Source: JAGQNP01 sp038257245 (GTDB lineage Bacteria > Patescibacteriota > Saccharimonadia > Saccharimonadales > JACQNP01). From it: a stretch of 31,633 bases of DNA. Below are positions 7,228 through 15,491 of this stretch, one piece after another. Made by a program: the position numbers and the translations under genes. Position 1 is the stretch's first letter; the number at the start of each line of letters is the position of its first letter. The stretch spans positions 1 through 31,633 of the forward strand of contig JBBSJL010000009.1 of the NCBI GenBank assembly GCA_038257245.1. Direction: 5' to 3'. The notes under the pieces were generated by a model, which was not told the DNA's origin, made no database searches, and saw nothing but the letters and a program-made list of their open reading frames with translations.

Positions 7228-7641
7228 ATGTTAATCCCTAATAAGACCAAACACCGGAAAGTCCGCAAAGGCCGCATTCGTGGTGTAGCAACAACCGGCA
7301 ATTATATTGCTTTTGGATCGTACGCACTTCAGGCACAAAGTATGGATAGAATTACCTCAAGGCAAATTGAATCAGCACGTCAGGCTATGACAAGATATAT
7401 CAAGCGCGGTGGAAAGATTTGGATTCGTATTTTTCCTCATACTCCAGTGTCTCGTAAGGCACTAGGTACAAAGATGGGTAGCGGCAAAGGCAACCCAGAG
7501 TTCTTTGTAGCAAAAGTTCGTCCGGGCACTATTCTGTTTGAAATGCAAGGTGTCACAGAAGAAGTGGCCCGAGAAGCAATGAGGCTAGCGGCACACAAGT
7601 TACCAGTGAAAACAAAGTTCTTGGTTAAGGAGGACGTGTAG
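7228..7641 (+). CDS. rplP: 50S ribosomal protein L16
   Basis: L16 contacts A-site tRNA and is added late in 50S assembly. MLIPNKTKHRKVRKGRIRG, the segment GKIWIRIFPHTPVSRKALGT and KMGSGKGNPEFFVAKVRPG are diagnostic. Length 137 is standard. GGGAGAGG in the end of rpsC serves the ATG. One base separates it from each neighbour. Confidence 0.97.
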   Translation: MLIPNKTKHRKVRKGRIRGVATTGNYIAFGSYALQAQSMDRITSRQIESARQAMTRYIKRGGKIWIRIFPHTPVSRKALGTKMGSGKGNPEFFVAKVRPGTILFEMQGVTEEVAREAMRLAAHKLPVKTKFLVKEDV

Positions 7642-7642
7642 T

Positions 7643-7843
7643 ATGAAGATTACAGAAATTCGTAAATTATCAACAGTAGACTTAGCTACAGAAAGTACTA
7701 AATTGAGAGAAGACATTGCAGAGACAAAACGAAGACTACATATGGGTGAAGTTCAGAATGTTCGTATTCTGCGCAACAAACGAAAAGACTTGGCTAGAAT
7801 GTTGACTGTACTTAGCGACCAACTTGCAAAGGAGAACATCTAA
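7643..7843 (+). CDS. rpmC: 50S ribosomal protein L29
   Basis: L29 is a small helical hairpin near the tunnel exit. The 66 residues show the expected MKITEIRKLS opening, a heptad-like first helix and the second helix VQNVRILRNKRKDLARMLTVL. AAGGAGG lies just before the start. Its TAA shares a base with the rpsQ ATG. Confidence 0.93.
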   Translation: MKITEIRKLSTVDLATESTKLREDIAETKRRLHMGEVQNVRILRNKRKDLARMLTVLSDQLAKENI

Positions 7844-8109
7844 TGGCTAAGACACTTACAGGTGTAGTTACATCAAATAAGACTGACAAAACAATTGTAG
7901 TAACTGTAACTTCCCATAAAACTCACCCAATCTACAAGAAAAAGTACATAACTAGTAAGAAATTTATGGCACATGATGAAAAAAACGAAGCTGAAATGGG
8001 CGATAGAGTCATTATATCCGAGACGCGTCCAATAAGTGCCCGCAAGCGATTTATTCTTGCAAAAGTTGTTGAACACGCTTCTATTCGTCATAAAGAGGAG
8101 GAAGCGTAA
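7843..8109 (+). CDS. rpsQ: 30S ribosomal protein S17
   Basis: S17 is a primary 16S-binding OB-fold protein. TLTGVVTSNKTDKTIVVTV, HPIYKKKYITSKKFMAHDE and GDRVIISETRPISARKRF are the conserved S17 blocks. Length 88 is normal. It overlaps rpmC by one base and is followed after 1 base by rplN. Confidence 0.96.
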   Translation: MAKTLTGVVTSNKTDKTIVVTVTSHKTHPIYKKKYITSKKFMAHDEKNEAEMGDRVIISETRPISARKRFILAKVVEHASIRHKEEEA

Positions 8110-8110
8110 G

Positions 8111-8479
8111 ATGGTTCAACAAGAATCAAGATTGGGCGTATGCGATAACTCTGGTGCCAAGGAGATTCTTTGTATTCGCGTTCTTGGCGGTACCCGAAAA
8201 CGCTATGCTCATGTCGGTGACACGATAGTTGCTACTGTTAAAGAAGCCAGCCCAACAGGTACGGTTAAGAAGAAGTCTGTTGTTAGAGCTGTGGTTGTTC
8301 GAACTAAGAACACAATTAGACGCAAAGATGGGTCTACAATTCAGTTTGACGACAACGCAGCAGTGATTATTGGAGACGACAAGAATCCTCGAGGAACTCG
8401 TATTTTTGGCCCTGTACCGCGCGAATTACGAGAGATGGGCTTTAGTAAGATTATTTCATTAGCACCGGAGGTACTGTAA
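8111..8479 (+). CDS. rplN: 50S ribosomal protein L14
   Basis: L14 binds at the subunit interface and is the docking site of RsfS. The open frame continues upstream into rpsQ, but the conserved start MVQQESRLGVCDNSGAKE begins at the ATG at 8111, and GAGGAGGAAG just before it is an excellent Shine-Dalgarno. That gives 122 residues, the standard length. RKDGSTIQFDDNAAVII and GPVPRELREMGFSKIISLAPEVL complete the match. Confidence 0.97.
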   Translation: MVQQESRLGVCDNSGAKEILCIRVLGGTRKRYAHVGDTIVATVKEASPTGTVKKKSVVRAVVVRTKNTIRRKDGSTIQFDDNAAVIIGDDKNPRGTRIFGPVPRELREMGFSKIISLAPEVL

Positions 8480-8811
8480 TGAGTAGTGCACCGTATAAGA
8501 TTAGACTTAAAAAAGGCGACATCGTGGTCGTTACTACCGGAAAATACAAAGGCAAAACAGGCAAAGTCACTACTGTTCACCCAGAAGAGAATAAGGTTAC
8601 TGTCGAAGGAATAAATATTGTTAAGAAGCATCAAAAGCCAAATAAACAATATCCACAAGGTGGAATAATTGATATTACAAAGCCAATCTGGGTCAGTAAG
8701 GTTGCAATACTTGAGCCAACTTCTAAGAAACCGAGTAAAATTGGCTACACATTTGACAAGGACGGCAACAAGAAGCGTGTTTATAAAGTTAATAACAAGG
8801 AGATTAAGTAA
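8479..8811 (+). CDS. rplX: 50S ribosomal protein L24
   Basis: L24 is an assembly initiator for the 50S. The KOW motif is visible at about residues 11-31 (KKGDIVVVTTGKYKGKTGKV), followed by EGINIVKKHQKPN and GGIIDITKPIWVSKVAIL. Length 110 is normal. Start and stop are in TAATG overlaps with rplN and rplE. Confidence 0.95.
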   Translation: MSSAPYKIRLKKGDIVVVTTGKYKGKTGKVTTVHPEENKVTVEGINIVKKHQKPNKQYPQGGIIDITKPIWVSKVAILEPTSKKPSKIGYTFDKDGNKKRVYKVNNKEIK

Positions 8812-9392
8812 TGCCTACTGCGACTAAAACTAAATCAGCTTCTTTTCCGCGTTTAAAACAACTTTACGAAGACAAACTAGTCAAAGAATTAAAAGATGAG
8901 TTAAAACTCGCCAATGTTAACCAGGTTCCAAAATTAGAAAAGATTGTGGTCAATATTGGGCTTGGTAAATCTAAAGACGACAAAAAAATGCTTGAAGTTG
9001 CTGAGAATACCCTTAAAAAGATCACCGGTCAGCAACCAGTGGACACTTTTGCAAAAGTATCAATTGCAGGTTTTAAATTACGTGAAGGCAATAAAATTGG
9101 GCTTAAACTTACGATGCGTGGGGACAGGATGTATGAATTTTACGACCGACTCGTAAACATAGTATTACCAAGACTACGTGATTTTCACGGACTAAGTCTT
9201 AAATCATTTGACCAAAGCGGTAATTTTAGCCTGGGCATAAATGATCAATCTGTGTTTCCTGAGCTAACTTTCGATGAGACAACTACAACACACGGACTAC
9301 AAGTGGTAATAGTAATTAAGAATGAAGATAAGAGTCACAGCCAAGCGCTGTTAACTAAAATGGGTATGCCGTTTGAGAAGGAGAGCAAGTAA
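8811..9392 (+). CDS. rplE: 50S ribosomal protein L5
   Basis: L5 binds 5S rRNA and contacts P-site tRNA. PKLEKIVVNIGLG, AENTLKKITGQQPV, SIAGFKLREGNKIGLK and the loop RLRDFHGLSLKSFDQSGNFS are characteristic. At 193 residues it has about 10 additional N-terminal residues rich in Thr, Lys and Ala. It overlaps rplX and rpsN by one base each. Confidence 0.96.
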   Translation: MPTATKTKSASFPRLKQLYEDKLVKELKDELKLANVNQVPKLEKIVVNIGLGKSKDDKKMLEVAENTLKKITGQQPVDTFAKVSIAGFKLREGNKIGLKLTMRGDRMYEFYDRLVNIVLPRLRDFHGLSLKSFDQSGNFSLGINDQSVFPELTFDETTTTHGLQVVIVIKNEDKSHSQALLTKMGMPFEKESK

Positions 9393-9661
9393 TGGCTAAG
9401 AAATCGATTGTAGCAAGAGACTTAAAACGTCAGAAAATGATAAAGCAATACGCAGCAAAACGCAAAGAACTCAAGGAGATGGGTGATCGCGAGGGACTGC
9501 ATAAGTTGCCGCGTAACTCTAGCCCTACTCGTTGGAAGAATCGTTGTAGTGAAACTGGTCGGCCACGCGCTTATATGCGACAGTTTGGTCTTTCTAGATT
9601 GAGTTTTCGTGAACATGCAAGCAAGGGAGAAATCCCTGGTGTAACTAAGTCGAGCTGGTAG
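9392..9661 (+). CDS. rpsN: 30S ribosomal protein S14, zinc-free form
   Basis: S14 is a 30S head protein. This 89-residue copy is the long C-minus type: it ends in NRCSETGRPRAYMRQFGLSR and a typical SFREHASKGEIPGVTKSSW, but only one Cys is present where the zinc form has paired CxxC motifs. It overlaps the rplE stop by one base; rpsH follows after 12 bases with GGAAAGGAG. Confidence 0.96.
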   Translation: MAKKSIVARDLKRQKMIKQYAAKRKELKEMGDREGLHKLPRNSSPTRWKNRCSETGRPRAYMRQFGLSRLSFREHASKGEIPGVTKSSW

Positions 9662-9673
9662 GAAAGGAGAAAC

Positions 9674-10075
9674 ATGTCAACAACTACTACAGACCCAATC
9701 GCAGATATGCTTTCTAGGATTCGTAATGCAATAGCAGTACGAAAACATGAAGTCTCTTTGCCGCATTCGAAAGTTAAAGAAGCAGTTGCTTCGCTTCTAA
9801 AAGAAAATAAGTTCATTGATAAAGTTTATATCGAAGACGCTGAAGTAGGTAAAATTCTTCGTTTAACACTGAGCAAGGAGGGTGTAAACTCTAGTATTAC
9901 TGAAATCGAACGTTTAAGTACCCCAGGTCGCCGGGTGTATATAGGAGCAGATAATATCCCGGTCGTAAAGCGTGGGCGAGGTATCGTTATCGTATCAACA
10001 AGCAAGGGTATGATGACTGGACATAGGGCCAAGAAAAATAGTCTTGGCGGTGAATTAATTTGTAGAGTTTATTAA
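9674..10075 (+). CDS. rpsH: 30S ribosomal protein S8
   Basis: S8 binds the central domain of 16S rRNA and, in E. coli, represses the spc operon. DPIADMLSRIRNAIAVRK opens the protein; RRVYIGADNIPVVKRGRGIVI and STSKGMMTGHRAKKNSLGGE are the conserved C-terminal RNA-binding blocks. Length 133 is normal. AAGGAGAAAC precedes the ATG. Confidence 0.97.
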   Translation: MSTTTTDPIADMLSRIRNAIAVRKHEVSLPHSKVKEAVASLLKENKFIDKVYIEDAEVGKILRLTLSKEGVNSSITEIERLSTPGRRVYIGADNIPVVKRGRGIVIVSTSKGMMTGHRAKKNSLGGELICRVY

Positions 10076-10087
10076 GGAAGGATTAAT

Positions 10088-10627
10088 ATGAGTCGAATAG
10101 GAAAACTACCGATAGAAATTCCAAGCGGTGTGACAATTACTGTCGATGATGACAATGTTAGTGTAAATGGTCCCAAAGGATCATTGTCTCAGTTTACTAT
10201 GCCCGGAGTAACTGTTAGTGTTGATAGCAACATGGCCACAGTCACCAGGCTTGATGATGAAGCTGTCAACCGTTCAAAACATGGATTGATGAGGTCTTTA
10301 GTTAATAATATGGTTGTCGGTGTTAGTCAAGGCTTCACCAAGCAACTAGAATTAAACGGTGTTGGTTATCGTGTTGCATTAGCAGGCGAAGGATTGAAAT
10401 TTAACATTGGGCTTTCTCACGAAGTTAACTACAAATTACCTACAGGGGTTACAGCAACTGTTGAACAAAATATAATTACTATATCAGGTATATCAAAGCA
10501 ACAAGTTGGACAAGTTACGGCAGAAATTCGATCACTTAAAAAACCAGAGCCTTATAAGGGTAAAGGCATTAAGTATGTTGGAGAACGAATTATTCGAAAA
10601 TCCGGTAAATCAGGTAAGGATAAATAG
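10088..10627 (+). CDS. rplF: 50S ribosomal protein L6
   Basis: L6 is a two-lobed protein next to the GTPase-associated centre. MSRIGKLPIEIPSGV and the C-terminal block LKKPEPYKGKGIKYVGERI are diagnostic. Length 179 is standard, with a short basic tail. The start is preceded by AAGGAAGG and follows rpsH by 12 bases. Confidence 0.97.
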   Translation: MSRIGKLPIEIPSGVTITVDDDNVSVNGPKGSLSQFTMPGVTVSVDSNMATVTRLDDEAVNRSKHGLMRSLVNNMVVGVSQGFTKQLELNGVGYRVALAGEGLKFNIGLSHEVNYKLPTGVTATVEQNIITISGISKQQVGQVTAEIRSLKKPEPYKGKGIKYVGERIIRKSGKSGKDK

Positions 10628-10636
10628 GAATAAATT

Positions 10637-10990
10637 ATGAATAGACTAATTAAGAAGAACTCCAATAATTTTAGAAGAAAGAATAGAATTCGTTCAGTTG
10701 TTGAGGGCACGTCAGACCGACCACGTTTGACCGTCACTATTAGCAATCTTCACATTGCTGCCCAGATTATTGATGATAGCAAAAGCACAACTATTGCAGC
10801 AACCACATCTGTAGGCAAAAAGCTAACTGGTACAATGACTGAAAAAGCGATAGTTATTGGAAAAGAAATTGCCACCAAGGGTAAAAAAGCTAAAGTCAAG
10901 CAAGTGGTATTTGATCGAAATGGCAAAAAATACCATGGCAGAATTAAGGCACTGGCTGATGCAGCACGTGCAGAAGGACTGGAGTTTTAG
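10637..10990 (+). CDS. rplR: 50S ribosomal protein L18
   Basis: L18 binds 5S rRNA with L5. RKNRIRSVVEGTSDRPRLTV, the stretch SNLHIAAQIIDDSKSTTIAA and the C-terminal FDRNGKKYHGRIKALADAAR are family signatures. Length 117 is normal. rpsE begins one base after its stop. Confidence 0.96.
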   Translation: MNRLIKKNSNNFRRKNRIRSVVEGTSDRPRLTVTISNLHIAAQIIDDSKSTTIAATTSVGKKLTGTMTEKAIVIGKEIATKGKKAKVKQVVFDRNGKKYHGRIKALADAARAEGLEF

Positions 10991-10991
10991 T

Positions 10992-11534
10992 ATGGATCCA
11001 AATTCAAGAAGACCGCATCGCGATCGACCACAGCCCGAAGAAAAACAGTTTGATGAGCGTGTAGCAAGCATTGACCGTGTAGCTAGAGTTGTTAAGGGTG
11101 GCCGAAGGTTTCGATTCAGGGCACTAGTCATTCTAGGCGACCATAAAGGTAAAGTTGGTATCGGCGTATCAAAAGGTGCTGATGTAACAACAGCGATCGG
11201 GAAGGCCGTAGAAGTAGCTAAGAAAAATATTGTTGAAGTTGAAATCTATAATGGGACATTGCCTCACGAAGCTGAAGCAAAAGTTTCTGGCGCAAAAATA
11301 CTGATAATGCCCGCATCTCCAGGTACTGGCTTGATTGCTGGCGGTGTTGTTAGAACAGTGTTGGAAGTAGCTGGTGTCAGTAATGTACTATCTAAGTCAC
11401 TCGGATCAACGAATAAAATCAACTGTGCATATGCAACTGTTGACGCACTAAAGAGTATCAGAGCTAAAAAGGATTGGTTAACCACAGCATCTGTATCTAC
11501 TGACGTCAAAGAGACGGCTGGGAAGGCTAAATAA
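10992..11534 (+). CDS. rpsE: 30S ribosomal protein S5
   Basis: S5 takes part in decoding accuracy and the mRNA entry channel. An open frame extends 45 codons upstream into rplR, but those residues do not resemble S5. The ATG at 10992 has GGAG 8 bases before it and gives 180 residues. The S5 RNA-binding domain begins at DERVASIDRVARVVKGGRRF; PASPGTGLIAGGVVRTVLE and AGVSNVLSKSLGSTNKIN are in the C-terminal domain. L30 (rpmD) would be expected next; instead rplO starts in the rpsE stop codon. Confidence 0.96.
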   Translation: MDPNSRRPHRDRPQPEEKQFDERVASIDRVARVVKGGRRFRFRALVILGDHKGKVGIGVSKGADVTTAIGKAVEVAKKNIVEVEIYNGTLPHEAEAKVSGAKILIMPASPGTGLIAGGVVRTVLEVAGVSNVLSKSLGSTNKINCAYATVDALKSIRAKKDWLTTASVSTDVKETAGKAK

Positions 11535-12001
11535 TGAAATATAATGAACTGAATGTTGCATCCAATAAGTCCGGTAGAAGAGTTGGAAGAGGTATAGCAG
11601 CTGGGCGTGGCAAAACCGCAGGTCGTGGTACTAAGGGACAAGGTGCCCGTAAAGGCAGTACACGAAAACCGGGATTCGAAGGTGGACAGAACCCCTTAAT
11701 GCAAAGATTACCCAAAATGCCTGGTTTTAAATCCATACGACCAAAAGCCGAAAATATCTACACGGGTCAGCTTGATTCATTATCAGGAGTAGTTGATAAT
11801 TTCACGATATTTAATGCTGGACTAACTTCAAGCCCATACGTGAAGGTCAAGTTAGTTGTAAAGGGTGAAGTAACGAAAAAGACCGTTGTAAAGATCCAGG
11901 GTGCTAGTGAAAATGCAGCAGCCATGGTTCAAAAAGCAGGTGGGACTTTTACAACTACACCTCAGGTTGCAAGAACTGCCAAAAAAGCAATCAAAGAGTA
12001 A
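11534..12001 (+). CDS. rplO: 50S ribosomal protein L15
   Basis: L15 is a late-assembly 50S protein. The Gly/Arg-rich N-terminus (GRRVGRGIAAGRGKTAGRGT, then GARKGSTRKPGFEGGQNPL) and the following RLPKMPGF are unmistakable. Length 155 is slightly above average. It overlaps the rpsE stop by one base, leaving no room for rpmD. The next gene, secY, follows after 90 bases. Confidence 0.96.
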   Translation: MKYNELNVASNKSGRRVGRGIAAGRGKTAGRGTKGQGARKGSTRKPGFEGGQNPLMQRLPKMPGFKSIRPKAENIYTGQLDSLSGVVDNFTIFNAGLTSSPYVKVKLVVKGEVTKKTVVKIQGASENAAAMVQKAGGTFTTTPQVARTAKKAIKE

Positions 12002-12039
12002 GATTTACAGCAATGCTATCTATTCAAGGTAGACTCGCG

Positions 12040-12045
12040 TATAAT
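12040..12045 (+). promoter_or_regulatory. Possible -10 box before secY
   Basis: A perfect TATAAT lies 46 bases before the secY start, inside the only sizeable gap of the distal ribosomal operon. I could not find a convincing -35 box at 15-19 bases, so it is a weak internal-promoter candidate. Confidence 0.3.
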
Positions 12046-12091
12046 CGTTAAATATGTTTTCACGTAGAAAAGTAGGGGTAATAGTACTAAT

Positions 12092-13588
12092 ATGAGTTGG
12101 AAAGTAATTTGGAAATCACTGGGTAATCAGGATATGCGAAAGCGCATATTTGCTGTGCTTGGAATGCTTTTCGTATTTCGTATTTTGGCACATATTCCAA
12201 TCCCGCTAAGTGATCCTGAGACCCTAAGGCAGGTTCTGCAAAACCTATTTAACTCACAAACCCCTCAACTCCTAAGCTTTATTGACGTTCTTTCAGGTGG
12301 TGCATTAGCAAACTTCTCAATTATGTTAATTGGACTTGGGCCGTATATTAATGCCTCGATCATAATGCAGTTACTCACCAAGGCGATCCCGCAATTAGAG
12401 ACGCTGAATAAAGAAGGTGAATATGGTCGAAAGAAGATAAACCAAATCACGCGTATAATGACCTTGCCACTGGCAATCATCCAATCCGTAGGAGCTATAT
12501 ACTTGGTTCGTCAAACTGCTTCCAGAATAGGCGGGATTGGTGACATAACAGCTAATACTTCCCCAATGCAATGGGTACTTATGATATTTGCGCTTACGGG
12601 TGGTGCTATGCTGCTCATGTGGCTCGGTGAGCTTATTACAGAGCAAAGTATCGGTAACGGTATATCCCTGATAATTACTGTTGGTATAGTTAGCCAATTA
12701 CCGGCGACCATATCAAGTATCGCAGGGTCAGTAATTGATCAATCGTCGCAGTTTACACTCCTTGGAAAGAATATTCCTATAAATAAGACACAGGCCTTAT
12801 ATGCATTCTTTATTGCTCTTGGAACGCTTTTGATGACAATCTTCGTGGTTAAACTTAACGAAGCTTCAAGAAAAGTAACGATTCATTACGCCAAACGTGT
12901 CCAAGGTAACCGAGCATATGGTGGCGTTACGACGATTCTGCCGATTAAACTTATTACCGCAGGTGTTGTACCGATTATATTTGCAACCGCATTTTTAAGT
13001 GTGCCTAGTTTCCTAGGGCAGTTGCTAGCAACCGCAGGTAGTCAACGCCTACAAGAGTTAGGTAGCAACTTAGTATTATGGTTTCAAAATCCTAGTGCTC
13101 AAACTTTTGCAATCGGTGGATTCACTCCATATATCTACCCCGTTGTTTACTTTTTACTTGTGTTTGTCTTTACGTTCTTCTATACAGGAATTACGTTTGA
13201 CTCAAAAGAAATCGCTGAGAATCTGCAAAAACAAGGTGGGTTCATAGAAGATATCAGATCAGGTAAGCAAACAGAGCAGTACTTATCAAAAGTAAGTAAC
13301 AGATTAACGCTTTTTGGTGCCATTAGTTTAGGACTCTTAGCGATAGTGCCAATAGTTGCACAGATATTTGTTTCGTCTAACATTGCCTTGGGCGGTACAA
13401 GTATCTTGATTTTGGTATCGGTTGCCCTAGAGACGCTTAGAAAGATTGAATCACGGGCGCTTATGGTCACATATGATCAGTATGAAGAGCCTGATTTCTT
13501 TTACGACGTAAGCGAACCTATCGATGCCGCCACAGGCGCACGTAGGCTAAAGATGCGTCTGCCTAAGTTCAGAAAGAATAAAAAGTGA
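12092..13588 (+). CDS. secY: Protein translocase subunit SecY
   Basis: SecY is the channel of the Sec translocon in the inner membrane. The protein begins with the amphipathic VWKS-like helix and RKRIFAVLGMLFVFRILAHI (TM1), then the plug region SGGALANFSIMLIGLGPYI. WLGELITEQSIGNGISLII and the cytosolic loop INLPYAKR-like block (VTIHYAKRVQGNRAYGG) are conserved, and ten membrane segments can be traced. At 498 residues it is longer than E. coli SecY (443), mainly through loops and a basic C-terminal tail. It ends in TGA, showing UGA is a stop here. No adk or map follows. Confidence 0.97.
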   Translation: MSWKVIWKSLGNQDMRKRIFAVLGMLFVFRILAHIPIPLSDPETLRQVLQNLFNSQTPQLLSFIDVLSGGALANFSIMLIGLGPYINASIIMQLLTKAIPQLETLNKEGEYGRKKINQITRIMTLPLAIIQSVGAIYLVRQTASRIGGIGDITANTSPMQWVLMIFALTGGAMLLMWLGELITEQSIGNGISLIITVGIVSQLPATISSIAGSVIDQSSQFTLLGKNIPINKTQALYAFFIALGTLLMTIFVVKLNEASRKVTIHYAKRVQGNRAYGGVTTILPIKLITAGVVPIIFATAFLSVPSFLGQLLATAGSQRLQELGSNLVLWFQNPSAQTFAIGGFTPYIYPVVYFLLVFVFTFFYTGITFDSKEIAENLQKQGGFIEDIRSGKQTEQYLSKVSNRLTLFGAISLGLLAIVPIVAQIFVSSNIALGGTSILILVSVALETLRKIESRALMVTYDQYEEPDFFYDVSEPIDAATGARRLKMRLPKFRKNKK

Positions 13589-13596
13589 TAAAACCC

Positions 13597-13625
13597 TTTA
13601 CAATAGATGTAATATTTGGTAGAAT
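13597..13625 (+). promoter_or_regulatory. infA promoter (TTTACA-N17-TAGAAT)
   Basis: TTTACA (13597-13602) and TAGAAT (13620-13625) are separated by 17 bases. Transcription would start near 13632, only about 12 bases before the infA ATG, and there is no Shine-Dalgarno in that short leader. It would drive the distal half of the ribosomal operon (infA to rpsI). Confidence 0.6.
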
Positions 13626-13643
13626 TTGGTGACGTTATAATTT

Positions 13644-13865
13644 ATGGCAAAAGAAAAGGAAGTTATTGAGCTAGCAGGAGTAGTGACTGAAGCCCTTCCA
13701 GGGACTCAGTTCCGCGTTGAGCTTGAAAACGGCCACAAAATTATAGCCCACGTCGCTGGTAGAATGCGGAAGAACTACATTCGCCTTGTGCCAGGAGACA
13801 ATGTCAAAGTTGAGTTAACCCCTTATGATCTTACTAAGGGCAGAATCACTTACAGACAATCATAA
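13644..13865 (+). CDS. infA: Translation initiation factor IF-1
   Basis: IF-1 is a 73-residue OB-fold protein that occupies the 30S A site during initiation. MAKEKEVIELAGVVTEALPG, the segment TQFRVELENGHKIIAHVAGR and MRKNYIRLVPGDNVKVELTPYDLTKGRI match the family throughout. No Shine-Dalgarno is visible, and the proposed promoter leaves a leader of only about 12 bases, which is odd for an abundant factor. Confidence 0.97.
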   Translation: MAKEKEVIELAGVVTEALPGTQFRVELENGHKIIAHVAGRMRKNYIRLVPGDNVKVELTPYDLTKGRITYRQS

Positions 13866-13915
13866 AATTCAGCAGTGTGTCATTGCAGATGTAAGATGAG
13901 GAGGCAGTGATCGGC

Positions 13916-14032
13916 ATGAAAGTGCGTGCAAGTGTTAAGAAAATAAGTCCAGATGACAAAATCGTCCGCAGAAAAGGGCGTATTTATGTTATTAACAAGT
14001 TTAAGCCTAAACATAAACAGAGGCAGGGTTAA
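13916..14032 (+). CDS. rpmJ: 50S ribosomal protein L36, zinc-free form
   Basis: This gene encodes 38 residues, MKVRASVKK at the start and the invariant KPKHKQRQG at the end. L36 is normally a zinc ribbon with Cys-Cys-Cys-His ligands; here the CDKC-type pair is Ser-Pro-Asp-Asp and the third Cys position is Asn, so only the His remains. It is therefore a C-minus L36. GAGGAGG lies 11 bases before the ATG. It follows infA and precedes rpsM by 3 bases, the common bacterial order. Confidence 0.95.
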   Translation: MKVRASVKKISPDDKIVRRKGRIYVINKFKPKHKQRQG

Positions 14033-14035
14033 GTT

Positions 14036-14422
14036 ATGCCAAGGATTTCAGGAGTTACAATACCAGATCACAAACAAATTCATGTTGCTTTAACTTATGT
14101 TTATGGTATTGGTCCCAAAACTAGCACGGATATACTAAAAACCGCAAAAGTAGAGCCAACCGTTAGAGCTAAAGACCTGACAGATAGTGAAATTTCGAAA
14201 ATCCAAGAAGCAATAAATGATAAATTTACTGTTGAGGGTGAATTACAAAGAATTGTTGTCGGTAATATAAAACGGCTGAAAGATATAAATAGCTATCGTG
14301 GCTTACGTCATCGAGGTAACTTGCCTAGTCGTGGTCAACGAACCAGGACTAACGCTAGGACACGTCGAGGTCGTAAAGTTGCAATCGGTGGCTCACAACC
14401 TAAATCAGCATCAAAGACTTAG
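14036..14422 (+). CDS. rpsM: 30S ribosomal protein S13
   Basis: S13 lies in the 30S head and bridges to the 50S. PRISGVTIPDHKQIHVALTY, YGIGPKTSTDILK, and the C-terminal GLRHRGNLPSRGQRTRTNAR are diagnostic. Length 128 is slightly long, with a short tail after RRGRKVAIGG. Confidence 0.97.
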   Translation: MPRISGVTIPDHKQIHVALTYVYGIGPKTSTDILKTAKVEPTVRAKDLTDSEISKIQEAINDKFTVEGELQRIVVGNIKRLKDINSYRGLRHRGNLPSRGQRTRTNARTRRGRKVAIGGSQPKSASKT

Positions 14423-14438
14423 GAAATAAGGAATATAT

Positions 14439-14852
14439 ATGTCAGAAACTACAACCCCAGATGTACCCATAACAACCGCTAAGAAGAAGAAGTCCAAGCG
14501 ACCAGTACCGTATGGTCAGGTCCACATCCAAGCTACATTTAATAATACCGTTATAACCTTTACCGATAGAACAGGTGGGGCTTTAGCCGCATCAAGTGCT
14601 GGCGCATGTGGATTCCGTGGTTCAAAAAAGGGTACTGCATATGCTGCCCAGATTGCTGCTGAAAAAGCAGGACAAGCAGTAAAACAACTTCACGGCACAA
14701 CAAAAGTCGATGTACTGGTTAAGGGAATTGGCATGGGTCGTGACGCAGCAATTCGCTCACTTCAATCGGTTGATATACAAGTTGAAAGTATAAAAGATGT
14801 TACAGGCGTACCACATGGTGGTTGTAGGCCTCGTAAAGCGAGAAGGATTTAG
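14439..14852 (+). CDS. rpsK: 30S ribosomal protein S11
   Basis: S11 forms part of the platform at the mRNA exit. GQVHIQATFNNTVITFTD, SAGACGFRGSKKGTAYAAQ and the C-terminal GVPHGGCRPRKARRI are conserved. At 137 residues it has a somewhat longer Thr/Lys N-terminus than usual. rpsD begins 2 bases after its stop. Confidence 0.97.
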   Translation: MSETTTPDVPITTAKKKKSKRPVPYGQVHIQATFNNTVITFTDRTGGALAASSAGACGFRGSKKGTAYAAQIAAEKAGQAVKQLHGTTKVDVLVKGIGMGRDAAIRSLQSVDIQVESIKDVTGVPHGGCRPRKARRI

Positions 14853-14854
14853 AT

Positions 14855-15472
14855 ATGGCAAGAGATACAAGATCTATCGTAAAAATGAGTCGACGAGAAG
14901 GCTACGCGCTTCATCCTAAGGCTCATAAAGCTCTAGTAAAACGTCCAACACCACCCGGAGAACAAGGTACTTCTCGTAGGCGTGCTAAACCAAGTCAGTA
15001 TTCAATTCAACTGCGAGAGAAACAAAAAGTGAAACGACTCTACGGTTTACTAGAGAAACAATTCAGTAACCTTATGAAAGAAGCATCCAAAAGACAAGGT
15101 CAATCAGGTGCATTATTGCTTGAGTTTTTAGAAAGACGAGCGGACAATGCCGTATACAGATCTGGTTTGGCAACTAGCCGGAGAGCTGCCCGCCAACTCG
15201 TAACTCACGGACACTTTACTCTTAACGGTCACAGAATCGATGTACCATCTATCCGTTTAGCTTCAGGAGATGTGCTTGAGGTACGAACCAAGAGCACGAA
15301 AACCGATTATTTTAAAAGAATTGATGATGTAAGTCCAGCGCCGCCAGAAGTACCGACGTGGATGAAAGTTAATCGAAAGAAACTTGAAATAAGTATTACT
15401 GGTGTACCTTCTCGTGAAGAAGCAGAACCGGACATTAATGAACAACTAATTGTAGAGTACTACTCACGTTAA
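14855..15472 (+). CDS. rpsD: 30S ribosomal protein S4, zinc-free form
   Basis: S4 starts 30S assembly by binding 16S domain I, and in some bacteria represses its operon. The S4 RNA-binding domain is clear at about 95-160 (LERRADNAVYRSGLATSRRA, then RQLVTHGHFTLNGHRIDVPS). The N-terminal zinc-binding Cys cluster of many S4 proteins is absent (C-minus type). Length 205 is normal. It lies between rpsK and rpoA, the usual alpha-operon order. Confidence 0.97.
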   Translation: MARDTRSIVKMSRREGYALHPKAHKALVKRPTPPGEQGTSRRRAKPSQYSIQLREKQKVKRLYGLLEKQFSNLMKEASKRQGQSGALLLEFLERRADNAVYRSGLATSRRAARQLVTHGHFTLNGHRIDVPSIRLASGDVLEVRTKSTKTDYFKRIDDVSPAPPEVPTWMKVNRKKLEISITGVPSREEAEPDINEQLIVEYYSR

Positions 15473-15491
15473 TAAAGGGAGGCTAATATAT

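Noticed and set aside
8036..8110. 25-codon N-terminal extension of rplN
   Set aside because: It lies in rpsQ; conserved L14 begins at 8111 after a GAGGAGG site.
10857..10991. 45-codon N-terminal extension of rpsE
   Set aside because: It lies in rplR in another frame and does not resemble S5; the internal ATG with GGAG gives the standard length.
13586..13588. UGA recoding as in Gracilibacteria
   Set aside because: UGA ends secY and the RluA-family gene at conserved lengths, and tRNA-Trp has the normal CCA anticodon.
13636..13641. TATAAT two bases before the infA ATG
   Set aside because: A start 7 bases downstream would fall inside the coding sequence; the TTTACA-N17-TAGAAT pair upstream is the better promoter.
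13896..13910. Four-codon mini-ORF (MRRQ) over the rpmJ ribosome-binding site
   Set aside because: It is produced by the GAGGAGG sequence itself; no further evidence of translation.
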